A stretch of 64,000 nt of DNA from Cunninghamia lanceolata (taxonomy: Eukaryota > Streptophyta > Pinopsida > Cupressales > Cupressaceae). The stretch is taken from NCBI GenBank assembly GCA_027924645.1, contig BSBN01000213.1, forward strand, positions 37,450,501 through 37,514,500. Direction: 5' to 3'. Shown piece after piece: positions 23,626-34,797 of this stretch. The notes under the pieces were generated by a model that was not told the origin of the DNA, made no database searches, and saw nothing but the letters and a program-made list of their open reading frames with translations. How positions within the stretch are numbered: position 1 is the first letter of the stretch; each line of letters begins with the position of its first letter. Position numbers and translations under genes: made by a program.

Positions 23626-24714
23626 TGTTGGCAAGAGACACTGCTAGGCATGATAGGTGTTGTCATTGATGGCAACTAAGATCATCCCATCCATCCGCAT
23701 AATACAATTTGTTCACACCAGAAGTCAGAATCAGAATTTATCTAAGTCCGGGTAGTCAAGAACATAGCATATGACAAAGTCTGGTATCTTGATCCGAATC
23801 TCTCCAGTGGAAAGGCATGGTTTGTTGCGGTTTTGAGGTAGTTGCAAGAATTGTCAAGACACTCTAAATCCATAGTTTTGTCCTCAAGAGATGAAGGACT
23901 CAAAAGATATTAGCTTCTGAGTATCAGGTCTCAGTTTGACAAAACAGACAGAAGAAGAACAGGCTAACCTTGCAAATGATCTTAACTCTGAATGTATAGA
24001 AGTTGTTTATTGGGCAATGTGTGATAATCAGTGATGGTAGCCGACATGATTGATGATCTGTGAGTGCAAGTCTTGATCCACATCTCATATTATGTATGGA
24101 TCTAGCTGACAGAGCAGAGTACTCTACAAAGTTGTAAATGTTCTTGAAGCTGACTGGTTAAAGGATTGTAAATCATTCTGTGGATATATATACCCAATGG
24201 AATTGGATGATTTTGGTGTGTGTGTGTGTGTCGCGACTATGGAGTAATTGCGAAAAGAAGCAGAGATCAAAGTTCAGATGCTAGCAGAACGGCAAGAGAA
24301 GGAGAGTAAAGATGAAGTGTATCAAGTCAATTTTCTATGCTTAACTGGAACTGAACTCTAGCATTGGTAGATGCCAAATATCAGTTCAAATATTTTGTAA
24401 CTCTTCTTTCTTGTAGGCAGTGAGCCTTCTTTTGAGCAGTGAGCCCGAATACATGTGCATTCCCCATTGTAATACTTTTAACAAAGAATAATCTTTGTGG
24501 GTTAACCCCCACCGTGGTTTTTCCCTTAATCGGGTTCCCATGTCAAAAATCTTGGTGTCAAGTGTACTATTTTCATTTATACTCGTGTTATTGATTAATG
24601 CTAAAATATTTTGATTATAAGTTATAAAAGAAGATTAAGAGAAAGAAATTGTTAAATTGTGTGACAACTGATTCACCCCCCCCCCCCTCTCAGTTGTCCA
24701 GACATAATTCAACA
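23626..24714 (+). repeat. 5' LTR of Element 2
   Basis: Starts TGTTGGCAAG and ends TTCAACA. TATATATA is at 24185-24192, a (GT)n run is at about 24216-24230, and a C12 tract lies in the hairpin 24663-24698. Confidence 0.92.
24663..24698 (+). other. U5 hairpin with poly-C loop in Element 2
   Basis: Arms GACAACTGA (24663-24671) and TCAGTTGTC (24690-24698) pair over nine bases around a C12 loop. The outer pair is G-C where Copia-1 has T-A. Confidence 0.7.
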
Positions 24715-24716
24715 AT

Positions 24717-24728
24717 TGGTATCAGAGC
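24717..24728 (+). other. Primer-binding site of Element 2
   Basis: TGGTATCAGAGC, two bases after the LTR end, the same site and spacing as in Copia-1. Confidence 0.95.
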
Positions 24729-24784
24729 AAGGTTCCTTAAAAGAAGCTTAATAGCTTAAGGAAAGATCTTGGAAGAAGTTTTCA

Positions 24785-25822
24785 ATGGGTTCACTTAAGG
24801 ATCAACTTTAGCTGGCTCTAAAAGATCTTGATCAGTCCAAAGTAGAAATATCTAATCTGAAAGATGAAATCAAGGATGCTGATGATACCATTGAAATGTT
24901 AAAAGATAAATTAAAGAAATCTTTGGGAAGGAATAAGGAGCTACTTCTACAATTATCCAGTTTAATTGAAGAAAATAGCATGAATGAAGCCTTGGAAGAA
25001 AAAACAAAGGAGTGTGATAAGTTGTCAAAAGAAGTTCTAAAAGTTGAGATGGAATCTGGGGCAATGAGGTTTACCAAAGAAATTGAGTAAAGGAAGAAGA
25101 CGGAAGAAGATTTAAATCAAACTCTAAGAGAAAGAACTGATGAATGCTACAGATTGGACAGTATTGCTGATCATCTAAAATCTGATCTACAAGAAAGCAA
25201 AGACAATGAAAGAGATCTTGAAAGACAAATTGTCATTCTCAGACATGATCTAGAAGTTGCAAATGAATACAATGAAAAGTTTAAGATAAGCTCGGCTAAA
25301 CTTGAAGCAATACTTAAGGGTCAGAAAAGGGTTGAAGACAAGCATGGTCTTGGATATGAGAAAGGTGAAAGCTCCGGATCTTGACAAAGAAACTTTCAAC
25401 CAAGGAATGAGAGAAACAGACCTAGAAGACCTCCGATTAGACAGCCTAATGCTCAAAGGTATCCATCTTTCAATGGAAATTGTTTCAAGTGCAATAAATT
25501 TGGTCATAAAGCCACTCAATGCAGAAGTAGAGTAAATCAAAATAATCCATCCTTCTTCGGACAATGCTTCAATTGTAAGAGGTATGGTCATAAATCCAAT
25601 GAATGTAGAGGTATGATAATGAATGACTCATCAAATAGAGGAAATAGGAATTCTTTCAATAGCAAATGTTTTGCATGCAATAGATTTGGACATATGGCCA
25701 ATCAGTGCAGATCAAGAGGAAATCAATCAAATGGGCAAAGAAATGTTGTGTGCTTCCATTGTAACCGATCCGGCCATTTTGCAAGATTCTGCAGAAGTAG
25801 AACCAATGAGGAGGTCCGATGA
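24785..25822 (+). pseudogene. Element 2 ORF1: coiled-coil protein with four CCHC zinc knuckles
   Basis: One frame of 345 codons from the ATG at 24785, broken by TAG 24809, TAA 25088 and TGA 25382. The first two thirds are Lys/Glu/Leu-rich and likely coiled coil (LKDEIKDADDTIEMLKDKLK). The end carries four CX2CX4HX4C knuckles: CFKCNKFGHKATQC, CFNCKRYGHKSNEC, CFACNRFGHMANQC and CFHCNRSGHFARFC, between about 25480 and 25790. It is probably Gag-like and binds nucleic acid. A typical copia Gag has one knuckle; four in tandem also recall cellular CCHC proteins. Confidence 0.8.
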
Positions 25823-26369
25823 ACAGAAAACCAGATGAGCAGAGACAAGACAAAGGCAAAAGAAAAATTGAAGAGAATGAGATCTAGAATGAAACAAGTG
25901 AGACATGGGTGAAGAAAGCAATTGCGAACCATAGTGATGGGTCCGCACCGGAATCTAGTGCAGATAATTCCTTAGGTAATTAAATTAGGAGCTCTGGCTC
26001 AAGGGGAGCTACAATAAAAATCAAAATTCCCCAGCCAGTAAGCAAGTGCATGAATCTGGCACAGTGAGAAAAGAGATATTGGATTGTTTCAGATCATTTG
26101 AAAGGATTTCTGGAAGAAACAGGGTGGATATGACAAATTGCAGAATAATTCATGAGAAATTGTTCAACAACAGAGTAATCGGATGTACTAGGGCAGAGCA
26201 TTTATTACAAAGACAAATTAAGCGTTGCGGAGCATAAAAGGGTCATTCATTCCCCAGTCAGATCACTTTGCATCAGAAGAAAGCAAGAAGTGAAGAAGTG
26301 AACGAGCTCTAAGCTGAGAATTCCCAAGAATTGAAGCGCGAAGAGGATCCTCAAGCAAAACCCTAACCT

Positions 26370-29300
26370 ATGGAACAAGGTATTTCTGTTTTTCTACGAA
26401 ATCTCTTGAATTCTCAATCTCTACAAATGGCTACACATTTAGTTGTTGATGTCACTGAAAGTCCTCGTCCTGAATTTAAGAAGCATCCTTACAAATCTGT
26501 TGAAGTTGAACCGCTAGGTGCCTTTCCAGGTGTTCCATATGGGGTTTTACATGTTGAAGACATTAAGGCATACATCCATTGTAACATGGATGAATTTGGA
26601 AACCTGAAACTCTTGGATTTGCTCAACAACTACTTAACTGGTGATAGCCATAAATTGAAACCAGAATACAAAGCCCTAGAAAGCAAATACTTTCTGCAAG
26701 TCATTAGGCTTCCGATATTTGATGAAAATGAATGGGTTCGGTATGTATTGAGCCAAATACACAATGAGTTCATGTGGCTATTGAAACCATTTAAGATTAC
26801 AAAGGATATTATCAAGACTATAACTAGGTTAAATTCCTCCAACAGATTACCCATGCTGAAAGCTGTGAAAAACCAGACAGTGACTGAAGCTACCGGTGCC
26901 AAGTTTGACAAAAGGGCAATGACCATCAATGATATCATAGAACCTGATGTCAAATTTGCCTCCATGGTGATTGGGTACAAGATTTACTATTCCAGCAGGG
27001 AAAATTTTGTCTCTGGAACTACAATATATGCAGCCTATCAAATGGTAAAGGAAAATGTTGATTATGATCTTTATGAGATACTACAGAATCAGTTGATTAA
27101 GAATCTGAGCAAAATAAAGAAAGATAGGAAAAATACCTTCAAATATGGTTCCTTGATTATATGTTTGTTCTTCTATTTTATGAATGAAGTACCTGGAATT
27201 CAAGGTGTGCATTGGACAACTGACAGACTAGTAGCATGGCAAATAAGAGATCGCCTTCTTAGCCTTGGTGACTCCCAAGCCCAAAAGACTGCCATTTGGG
27301 GCTACTTCAAAAACTTCCAAAGTTTAATGCAAGCAAGGGAGAGAATCCCTAAATCAGTTATGGAGAAGTATAAAAATGACATATGTTTCATGGTTGACAC
27401 ATATCAGTGCTTGATGGAAGTTGTAGAACCAAGGACAGTTTGGATAATGCCTATGGGTTATGAAGTCGATGGAAGAGTTTTGGATATGTATGCTCAGCAT
27501 CTTCTGAGCACACCTAAAGATACCTCTGTGGAAAGGTTTGGAACCTACAAGGAACTAAGTCTAAAATTGCATGTGGAGCTCAGACAGCCGGAGACCAAGA
27601 GGAAAGTGCAAAGACAAGTTGAAAGGTATGCTGAGAGCATTGGCCTAACCAAGGAGGCAGTAAAGCAAAACAGAGAAATAATTGAAAAGATGAAGAAAAG
27701 CACTGAGCAGACTACAGAAGAAAAAGTAGAAAGTGAGCCAACAGTCGCTCTGGAAGTCCCACCAAGCTCCTCAAGGAAGACAAGGGGTTCTGCAACTCTT
27801 GCTGGGCAACTCAAGTCCACTTCCACTAAGAAGCCGAAAGCCACTCCATCCGGTCATGGAGGGAAAGGAAAGAAAACCAAGGCCACAAGAACCCACATGA
27901 GCACAAAAGATGATGAGGAGACAGAGACATATGAAGAAGTGAAAGAAATAAGATCCAAGAAAGCCAGAACTTCAAAGATTTATGAAGCCCAGCCTTTCGG
28001 AAGCAATAAGGTCAGTAAAAAGCAAGTAACTGGTAAGGTCGCTATGACTATTGATGAAATTGTAAAAACAATCATTGTTCATGAAAATTTAAAACCTATC
28101 AGAGTTTGCTATGATAATTTTGATTAAGCAAATAAGAAAATTTTGGAAGATGCCATTATGATATATTTGAATAAATTCAATAGAGCCCTGTTGGAAATTT
28201 TACAAGAACTCCCTAAAAGTTGAAGGAAAGTATTGCAAATGAGGAAAGAAGCAGCTAAGGATAAAGACATGGAACTCAGAGAGTATGTTCTCTCCACTTT
28301 GTGCCCTGTGAAGACTAGAAGAGAAGCAAACAAAATCCTTAGAGAAGTTAAAGATAAATTCAGAAGCAAAGTCTGGATGAACAAACTAATGCTTGGTGAA
28401 ATTGAGGAAATTACAAAAGAAACAAAAGAAATTCTGAGAAAGGCTTTAGACAAAGATAAATATTATATTATTTCAAAGAAACAAGTAGAAGATGTCAATC
28501 CTCCTGTTCCGAAACATGAAGCTCCAGAAGAACAGATTAACAAAAGAATTGATGACCAAGGTGTTAATTTAGATCCTCCAGAGTTAACCTATGAAGAGAC
28601 TAAGGTTGGATTTGATTCATCAGATCTGAATGTTGGAGAAGTCCAGGAAGAGGAATAAGTCAATCAAGAGGACATAGAGATGATAGACAAAATAGTTGAT
28701 GCAGGAGTAACTCCTCCACCTGATCATTCTGGAAAAGAAGAGAATATTACTACTACATAGAGCCCTCCGGATCAGGTAGCAAGTTGTGAACAAACAGGAA
28801 AGAGTTCCTCTACAGAGAACACAGAGAAAAATAAAGCAGAGAAAGAGGAGGAAAAAGGAAAGAAAGACAAAGAAGAAGAAGATGGTGCAAATGTTGAAAC
28901 ACTTAAAGCAGATACTGAGAAATCTGATGAACAAAAGGATGGTTTAAAAAATGTTGCAAGAGACACTGCAGATGCAGTGAAAAATCTTCTTGAAAAAGAG
29001 ATGATTGAGCTTGATGAGCCTAAACTACTCCAAGGATTAGCCAATCCAGATGCTCTCTCTCCAATTCAATTGATGAAAATAGCATCATTCACCCAAGTAA
29101 AGGCTTGAGAAAAGATGTTAAAGTTCCACATGGAGGACAATGAGCTACTGGGGCTTGCAACCAGGATTTTGGAGAAGTTAATGCCCTCCTACTAGAAGAG
29201 TCCATCTGATTCCCCATCCGGACATCTGAAAAATCTTGTAAGTTCTGTAAATACCCATTTTGTATCCTTTGAAAAATTTGCAGAGGCAAAGGTCCGAAAA

Positions 29301-29843
29301 GAGTTTCTGGATAAGAAATTTAGTGAAGTACAGAATCTAATAGGAAATGATAGGATGATTCTCGGCATTAGCATAAGGAGTATTTAGAATGCTTTGAATG
29401 ATGGAAGAGATATGTACAAATTATGTCTATCATGGCCCAAAATTAGTGAGGATATTGAGAAGAAGATAAAGGAACAAGAACAGAAATTGTCAAATATCTC
29501 ACAAACTTTTGATCCTCTAACAGTTTCACCTATAAGTCAGGAATGTCAAGTAATTAGCTTGACAGATGAGATAAAGAGGCTCGATAAAGAGAAAAGTAAT
29601 ATTATGAAGAGAATGTGTGAGCTCCAAGAATTAATTGCCCCCAAGTTAGAAACTATGTTTAATGCCTTATCAGAAGCTCAGACTGCACTGTAGACAAGCA
29701 ATCCTTCGGATCTGACAAAGGCAGAAGCATATGCATTTTTCTTAAGTGGGCACATCTCTATTTTGGGTGGAATAAAGAGTACTTGGGCCTCTGAACTTGT
29801 GCAATTGAAAAACAATTTTGCAAATATTCTCAGGTTCATGTGA
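26370..29843 (+). pseudogene. Element 2 ORF2: very large accessory protein (about 1157 codons), broken in its second half
   Basis: The frame runs from ATG 26370 to TGA 29841. The first 585 codons are uninterrupted. The rest has eight stops (28125, 28221, 28656, 28758, 29106, 29193, 29385, 29691). Residues 1-420 look globular, with LKLLDLLNNYL, KPFKITKDIIKTITRL and KNTFKYGSLIICLFFYFMNE. The order and spacing recall the accessory ORF of the Tat-like element and plant transposon-associated proteins. A Lys/Ser/Thr-rich, probably disordered stretch with basic nuclear-localisation-like clusters follows (about 450-560). The remainder is charged and coiled-coil-like with an acidic Lys/Glu-rich part near 28830-28930. 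No enzyme motif is seen; the function is unknown. Confidence 0.8.
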
Positions 29844-29926
29844 ATAGAATGATTACTTATACATATGCGGTCCTATATACAATTTTTTGGAGAATTTTGG
29901 CTTGCGGACCCCACCCTTTGCCATTG

Positions 29927-30089
29927 ATGACAAAGGGGGAGTGAAGTTCAGTGAAAAATGAGGAATCCAGCTAAGGGGGAGCACCGGAAAGCAGTGTGAA
30001 CAATAGTATGGAGCACAAGCTAAGGGGGAGCCATTTCAACACTCAGTCATTTTTCACTAAGTGTTGCCATCAATGCCAAAGGGGGAGAT
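29927..30089 (+). other. Polypurine-tract array of Element 2
   Basis: AAGGGGGAG occurs four times, near 29934, 29973, 30024 and 30080. The last abuts the 3' LTR. The arrangement matches Copia-1. Confidence 0.8.
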
Positions 30090-31191
30090 TGTTGGCAAGA
30101 GACACTGCTAGGCATGATAGGTGTTGTCATTGATGGCAACTAAGATCATCCCATCCATCCGCATAACACAATTTGTTCACACCAGAAGTTAGAATCAGAA
30201 TTTATCTAAGTCTAGGCAGTTAGGAACAGAGCAGATGACAGAGTCCGGTATTTTGATCCGGATCTCTCCGGTGGACAAGCATGGTTTGTTGCAGATCTAC
30301 GGTAGTTGCAAGAATTGTCAAGACACTCTAAATCCACAGTTTTGTCCTCCGGAGATGAAGGACTCAAAAGATATTAGCTTCTGAGTATTGGGTCTCAGTT
30401 TGACAAAACAAACATAAGAAGACTAGGCCGACCTTGCAAATGATCTTAACTCCGGTTGTATAGAAGTTTATTGGGCAATGTGTGATAATCAGTGATGATA
30501 GCCAACATGATTGATGATCTGCGAGTGCAAACCTTGATCCACATCTCATATTATGTATGGATCTAGCCAACAGAGCAAAGTACTCTACAAAGTTGTAAAT
30601 GTTCTTGAAGCCGACTGGTAAAAAGATTGTAGATCATTCTACGGATATATATACCCGATGGAATTGGATGATTTTGGTGTGTGTGTGTGTCATGACTATG
30701 GAGTAATTGCGAAAAGAAGCAGAGATCAAAGTTCAGATGCTAGCAGAACAGTAAGAGGAGAGTAAAGATGAAGTGTATCAAGTCAGTTTTCTATGCTTAA
30801 TTGGAATTGAACTCCAACATTGATAGATGCCAAATATCAATTCAAATATTTTGTAACTCTTCTTTCTTGTAGGCAGTGAGCCTTATTTTGAGCAGTGAGC
30901 TCTGGGCAGTGAGCCCAAATGCATGTGCATTCCCAATTGTAATACTTTTAACAGAGTATAATCTTTGTGAGTTAACCCCCACCATGGTTTTTCCCTTAAC
31001 CGAGTTTCCACGTCAAAAATCTTGGTGTCAAGTGTACTATTTTCATTTCTGCTCATGTGTTATTGATTAATGCTGAAATGTTTTGATTATAAGTTATAAA
31101 AAAAAGATTAAGAGAAAGAAATTGTTAAATTGTGTGACAACTGATTCACCCCCCCCCCCCCCCCCCTCAATTGTCCAGACCTAATTCAACA
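30090..31191 (+). repeat. 3' LTR of Element 2
   Basis: Starts TGTTGGCAAG after the polypurine tract and ends TTCAACA. TATATATA is at 30646-30653. The poly-C tract has grown to C18, and the hairpin has one mismatch (TCAATTGTC). Confidence 0.92.
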
Positions 31192-31196
31192 TTTAT
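31192..31196 (+). other. Target-site duplication TTTAT, right of Element 2
   Basis: Exact copy of 23621-23625. Confidence 0.9.
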
Positions 31197-31460
31197 GTCT
31201 TGAATGCAATCTTCCAAAGGTCTTCTAGGTTGATTGGAATTTGGTGATAGCTAAACTTGTGATTTCTTTCTAAAGTATAGTGCACCTCAAAGCTAGTCCA
31301 AAAGGCCATTGTTGTAAGGCAAAGGATATTTGTTTTTCATAGTCGCCTTGTTGAATTCATGATAGTAAGTGCCGACATGCCATGAAACATCCTTCTTTGG
31401 TGTAAGGACAATTGGATTCAGGGGGATTCACTTAGTAAACCAACGACATAGAATGTTCAT
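31197..31460 (-). pseudogene. N-terminal RT relic of the minus-strand gypsy element, split by Element 2
   Basis: Minus-strand translation near 31340-31410 gives LTPKKDVSWHVGT, NKATMKNKYPLPY and, further on, a YHQI-like end, matching the gypsy RT entry [21 protein letters not shown] and YHQIRI. It continues into 23620 once Element 2 and one TSD copy are ignored. Confidence 0.75.
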
Positions 31461-32902
31461 TCACAAGGTACTACAAACACCCTTGGTTTCATTTCTACCC
31501 CTCAAAATTATGTTTTCTATACCCCCTCCACAAACACTAGTCCAAATAAAATACCTCATAGTAGACTTGTGTCTATGGGTATTATGATTCTTTGTATGAA
31601 ATCTTTTGTTTCCACAACTTGGCAATGTTTCAAGTGTGTAGGCATATGATTGTATGATAGTCATGTAGTATGGTTCATTAGAAAATTAAGTTTGTTAAAG
31701 AAGGGCCAATAATTGAGTAAGCTTGCATAATTATGAATCTAAAAGACTTTTTTATTTTGTATAAATGCTAATAGATGTGACTTTCAAAACTAGTTTTTGA
31801 ATACAAAATACTTACGACAAGTCACATCAATAAAATAGTAAACATATAACAAAACACAAGTACACAAAAAATATGTAAAACTTTCTTTCGCTAATGCCTT
31901 AGAAAATGGCTTTATGTAAACGTCTCAAATGAAAATTTTAGCTTTAGCACATATTACTAATCCTACCATAAGATTTTGGTTAGCTAGCATGACTCTGAAG
32001 AAGCACAACAAACAAACCCCCCAACTAGTGGTTCCTCTTCCTTGCCAAATTTTAGTCACAAAAGATTAAAAAATGAAACATGGCACATTAATAATAAACT
32101 TGGTGAAGTGACAGATTTAACAAGTGATTATGATAGTACATTTAAAAAGACTAATTCTAGGACTCACACCTTATGAAATGTTTATAAAGGATAGATAAAA
32201 GTGTAATTGATTATGATACCTTCTCTAGAGTTAACCTTAAACCTAGATATAACCCATGATGCAACTATCGTAGATGTTATTGATAACTAAGTTGCCTTTG
32301 ATAATAGAAAATTATCTCAATTTCTCAATGATCTTTACAAGATATTCAACTACAATTTGGAAGACAACGAAATTCACTTTCAATTTATTTGCATGTCTAA
32401 ACATGTACTCTTGAAAATTACAATTTAGAGAAAAGCATTTTCTATCAAACCATTAGTATGATTAGTATGATTTGGAATGTAAAACTAGAAGGAAAGATAT
32501 AAATAACCTTAGATGAATCAAATAGGTTAATTAAAATTAAATATTATAAATCCTTAGTACAAAAAACATTGGCATGAAACTAAAATCTAAGAGAAGCTAT
32601 TCAATTTATGCAAGTGTGATCTCAAATGATTTTGGGCTAGCATCATTCTTAGAAAATATAATAAATAAAGAAGCATTATGTATTATTGGAACTCCCACCT
32701 CAATAACCTATGTGTATGTCCTCAACCATCTAAATCCATTCAAATCACTTGACTTTAGACTAAGGTTTTTCAAATGAGGATAACTAAGTTTGAAATTAAG
32801 TGTCTTGCAAAAGGTAAAGCCAAGAACATCGAAGGATATCAAAGCAAGATTTAAAGCTTGGGAGTACAATCATCATGCCTCATATAAAACATCTTTTTAT
32901 TA
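31461..32902. other. No gene recognised
   Basis: AT-rich sequence with short, broken frames. A 67-codon frame at 32574-32777 shows no motif. It may be eroded transposon sequence. Confidence 0.4.
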
Positions 32903-33260
32903 TTGACAAGGAGGTATTTTTTAGTGTGTCAAATTATGATATTTTATCAGGATTCAACTACATAGTTTTTGAGTCAAACTCATTGACCCATATTTCATTA
33001 GTAGTGGTTCACACAAACTCATCTCTCATGAACATGAATGGTCCACTTAGCACTCATCACATTTAGGTGATGCTCATAGGGATGAAGTGTTGAGACTTCC
33101 CGAGAGGTCACCTATACCAATACTACTCCAACTCAAGTGTGCTTAACCATGGAGTTTTCCAGAAGATCAAGCCCACTTAGCTTACCACTCCATTTGCAAA
33201 ACCTTCAATAAGTGTTGTGCCTTGTGACCCATTCATTATAGAGACCCTTTAGCTCATCCA
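32903..33260 (-). repeat. 5S rRNA-derived 360-bp unit, copy 1 (Cassandra-like)
   Basis: On the minus strand, 33168-33090 resembles the plant 5S rRNA middle and 3' part, including GGTTAAGCACACTTG and GTGACCTCTCGGGAAGTC. The rest of the unit matches copy 2 with a period of about 360 bases. Two 5S-bearing units at this distance fit the paired LTRs of a Cassandra TRIM element. A decayed 5S rDNA dimer is the alternative. No clear primer site was seen. Confidence 0.55.
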
Positions 33261-33545
33261 TTGACAAGTAGAAGTTTTTCACTGTGTGTCAAATTATATT
33301 GTTTTAGCAAGATTCAACTACATAGTTTTTGAGTCAAACTCATTGACCCATATTCCATGAGTAGTGGTTCACATGAGCCCATCTCTCATGAGCATGAATA
33401 ATCCACTTAGCACTTATTACATCTAGGTGATGCTCACAAGGGCAAAGCATCCAAACTTGTCGAGAAGTCACCCATCCTAGTACTACAACTCAACCACATT
33501 TAACCATGGAGTCTTCCCCAAGATCAAGCTCACTTAGCTTGTTAC
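33261..33545 (-). repeat. 5S rRNA-derived 360-bp unit, copy 2 (continues at 34798)
   Basis: The minus strand of 33525-33450 contains GTAGTACTAGGATGGGTGAC, identical to the most conserved part of plant 5S rRNA, and GGTTAAATGTGG at the A-box position. The unit is cut by a solo LTR and resumes at 34798-34860 (CTCCATTTGCAAAACCTTCA). Confidence 0.6.
33541..33545 (+). other. Target-site duplication GTTAC, left of solo LTR
   Basis: Identical to 34793-34797. Confidence 0.9.
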
Positions 33546-34792
33546 TATTGCAAGTATGAGGATAACCAGTGTCGTCATTGATGTCAACATACTCATATTG
33601 CATTAATGAGAAGGATTGAATGAGCTGTGTGCTGAGGATACTGAGGTTATTAGTCTCAATCAGGAACACTGAAGAACAGTGATAAGAAGAAGGCAAAAGT
33701 CCTCAATAGGTTGAGGATAAGAGGATGCGGTTTAAAGGGTTTGTAGATATGAGTCTTGAGATGCTCTAGTCAAGATTTCAGAGGTCCGCATGAATATCTG
33801 AAGAAGTTATGATCGCTCAAGTAGAACTGGTTCCGGCAGGTGTTCAGTGGTGACAGTGTCACAGATTGGTCCGATGAGCTTCGGAATTGCATTATCTCAT
33901 TCTGCGGATTGGATAGAGTGTTTAAGAAGTTCATGTGAAGTGACAACTAGATTTGTTCATGGTTTGGAGGTCCAGAAGCATCTTTTTCATTATGACAGTG
34001 ATGGCAGACTGTGTTCTTGAAGTTCCGGATAAAGAACAGAAGAATTCCAATAAGCTGATAAAGTGCAGATGTTCTTGATGACTCAGGAAAGGTTTTGGTG
34101 ATCCTTGGATCATGTACAATTCTTAGTGGCGGTCCGCATTGAAGTTAGAGTTTGCATTTGAAGAATAACCACGGATATTGGTGTTCTTCTTGAGACTGGC
34201 CGACCGGATGTATTACACGTCTTGCGAATAATCTTATAGGTGTTTGCCGACTTAGATGATTGTTCCTAAGTCGATGCCTTCTATAAATAAGGGATTGTGA
34301 ATTCATTTTGAAGTGTCTTGGTGTGGATGAGTGTGGCATAGCAAAGAAGAGCGGAAGCTAGAGCAGGAGTTTTCAGGCTTAAATGGAACTGATCCAGACA
34401 TGGTAAAAATGTCAATCTCCAGTTCAAGTTTGTAATACTTGTTACTTTGTAGACAGTGTCTCTTGTAGGCAGTGTGCCTCTTGTGAGCAGTGTGCTCAAG
34501 CAGTGAGCCCTAATTGGCATGTGCCATCTATTTTTCTTATTCTTCTAACAGAGAATAATCCTTGGGTTAATCACCCCGTGGTTTTTCCCTTGACCGGGTT
34601 TTTCCACGTCAAAATCTTAGTGTCTCATGTGTTGATGTGTATATGCTCTGGTGTTTATGCTTTATGCTTTCATGAGTGATTAATTGATATGCTATTAAAT
34701 AACAAGAGGATTTAAGTGTTTGAATTGGAAGCAAGTTTTTGTACAACTGATTCACCCCCGCCCTCTTTCAGTTGTGTGCCCTAGATCTAACA
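33546..34792 (+). mobile_element. Solo LTR of the Copia-1 family
   Basis: Similar over its whole length to the Copia-1 LTR, from TATTGCAAGTATGAGG (first G changed to A) to GATCTAACA, with CCGG-rich U3, TATAAATAA at 34282-34290 and the C-rich hairpin near 34742-34776. The TSD GTTAC flanks both ends, so it is a true solo LTR left by LTR-LTR recombination. It is clearly older than Copia-1. Confidence 0.92.
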
Positions 34793-34797
34793 GTTAC
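34793..34797 (+). other. Target-site duplication GTTAC, right of solo LTR
   Basis: Exact match to 33541-33545. Confidence 0.9.

Larger units (their letters stand above)
23626..31191 (+). mobile_element. Element 2: complete non-autonomous copia-type retrotransposon, 7.6 kb
   Basis: It has LTRs of 1089 and 1102 bp, 5-bp TSD TTTAT, a Met-tRNA primer site, a polypurine array and termini TGTTG...CAACA. It has no protease, integrase, RT or RNase H. It carries a coiled-coil/zinc-knuckle ORF and a very long accessory ORF instead. The primer site, the polypurine tracts, the LTR block CCGTGGTTTTTCCCTTAA and the U5 poly-C hairpin are shared with Copia-1, so it could be mobilised by that lineage (inference). 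The LTRs differ at many sites, so it is much older than Copia-1. Confidence 0.9.

Noticed and set aside
24210..24235. (GT)n, (TA)n and poly-C runs as CRISPR-like or regulatory arrays
   Set aside because: They are plain microsatellites or LTR-internal homopolymers. No repeat-spacer structure exists anywhere in the window.
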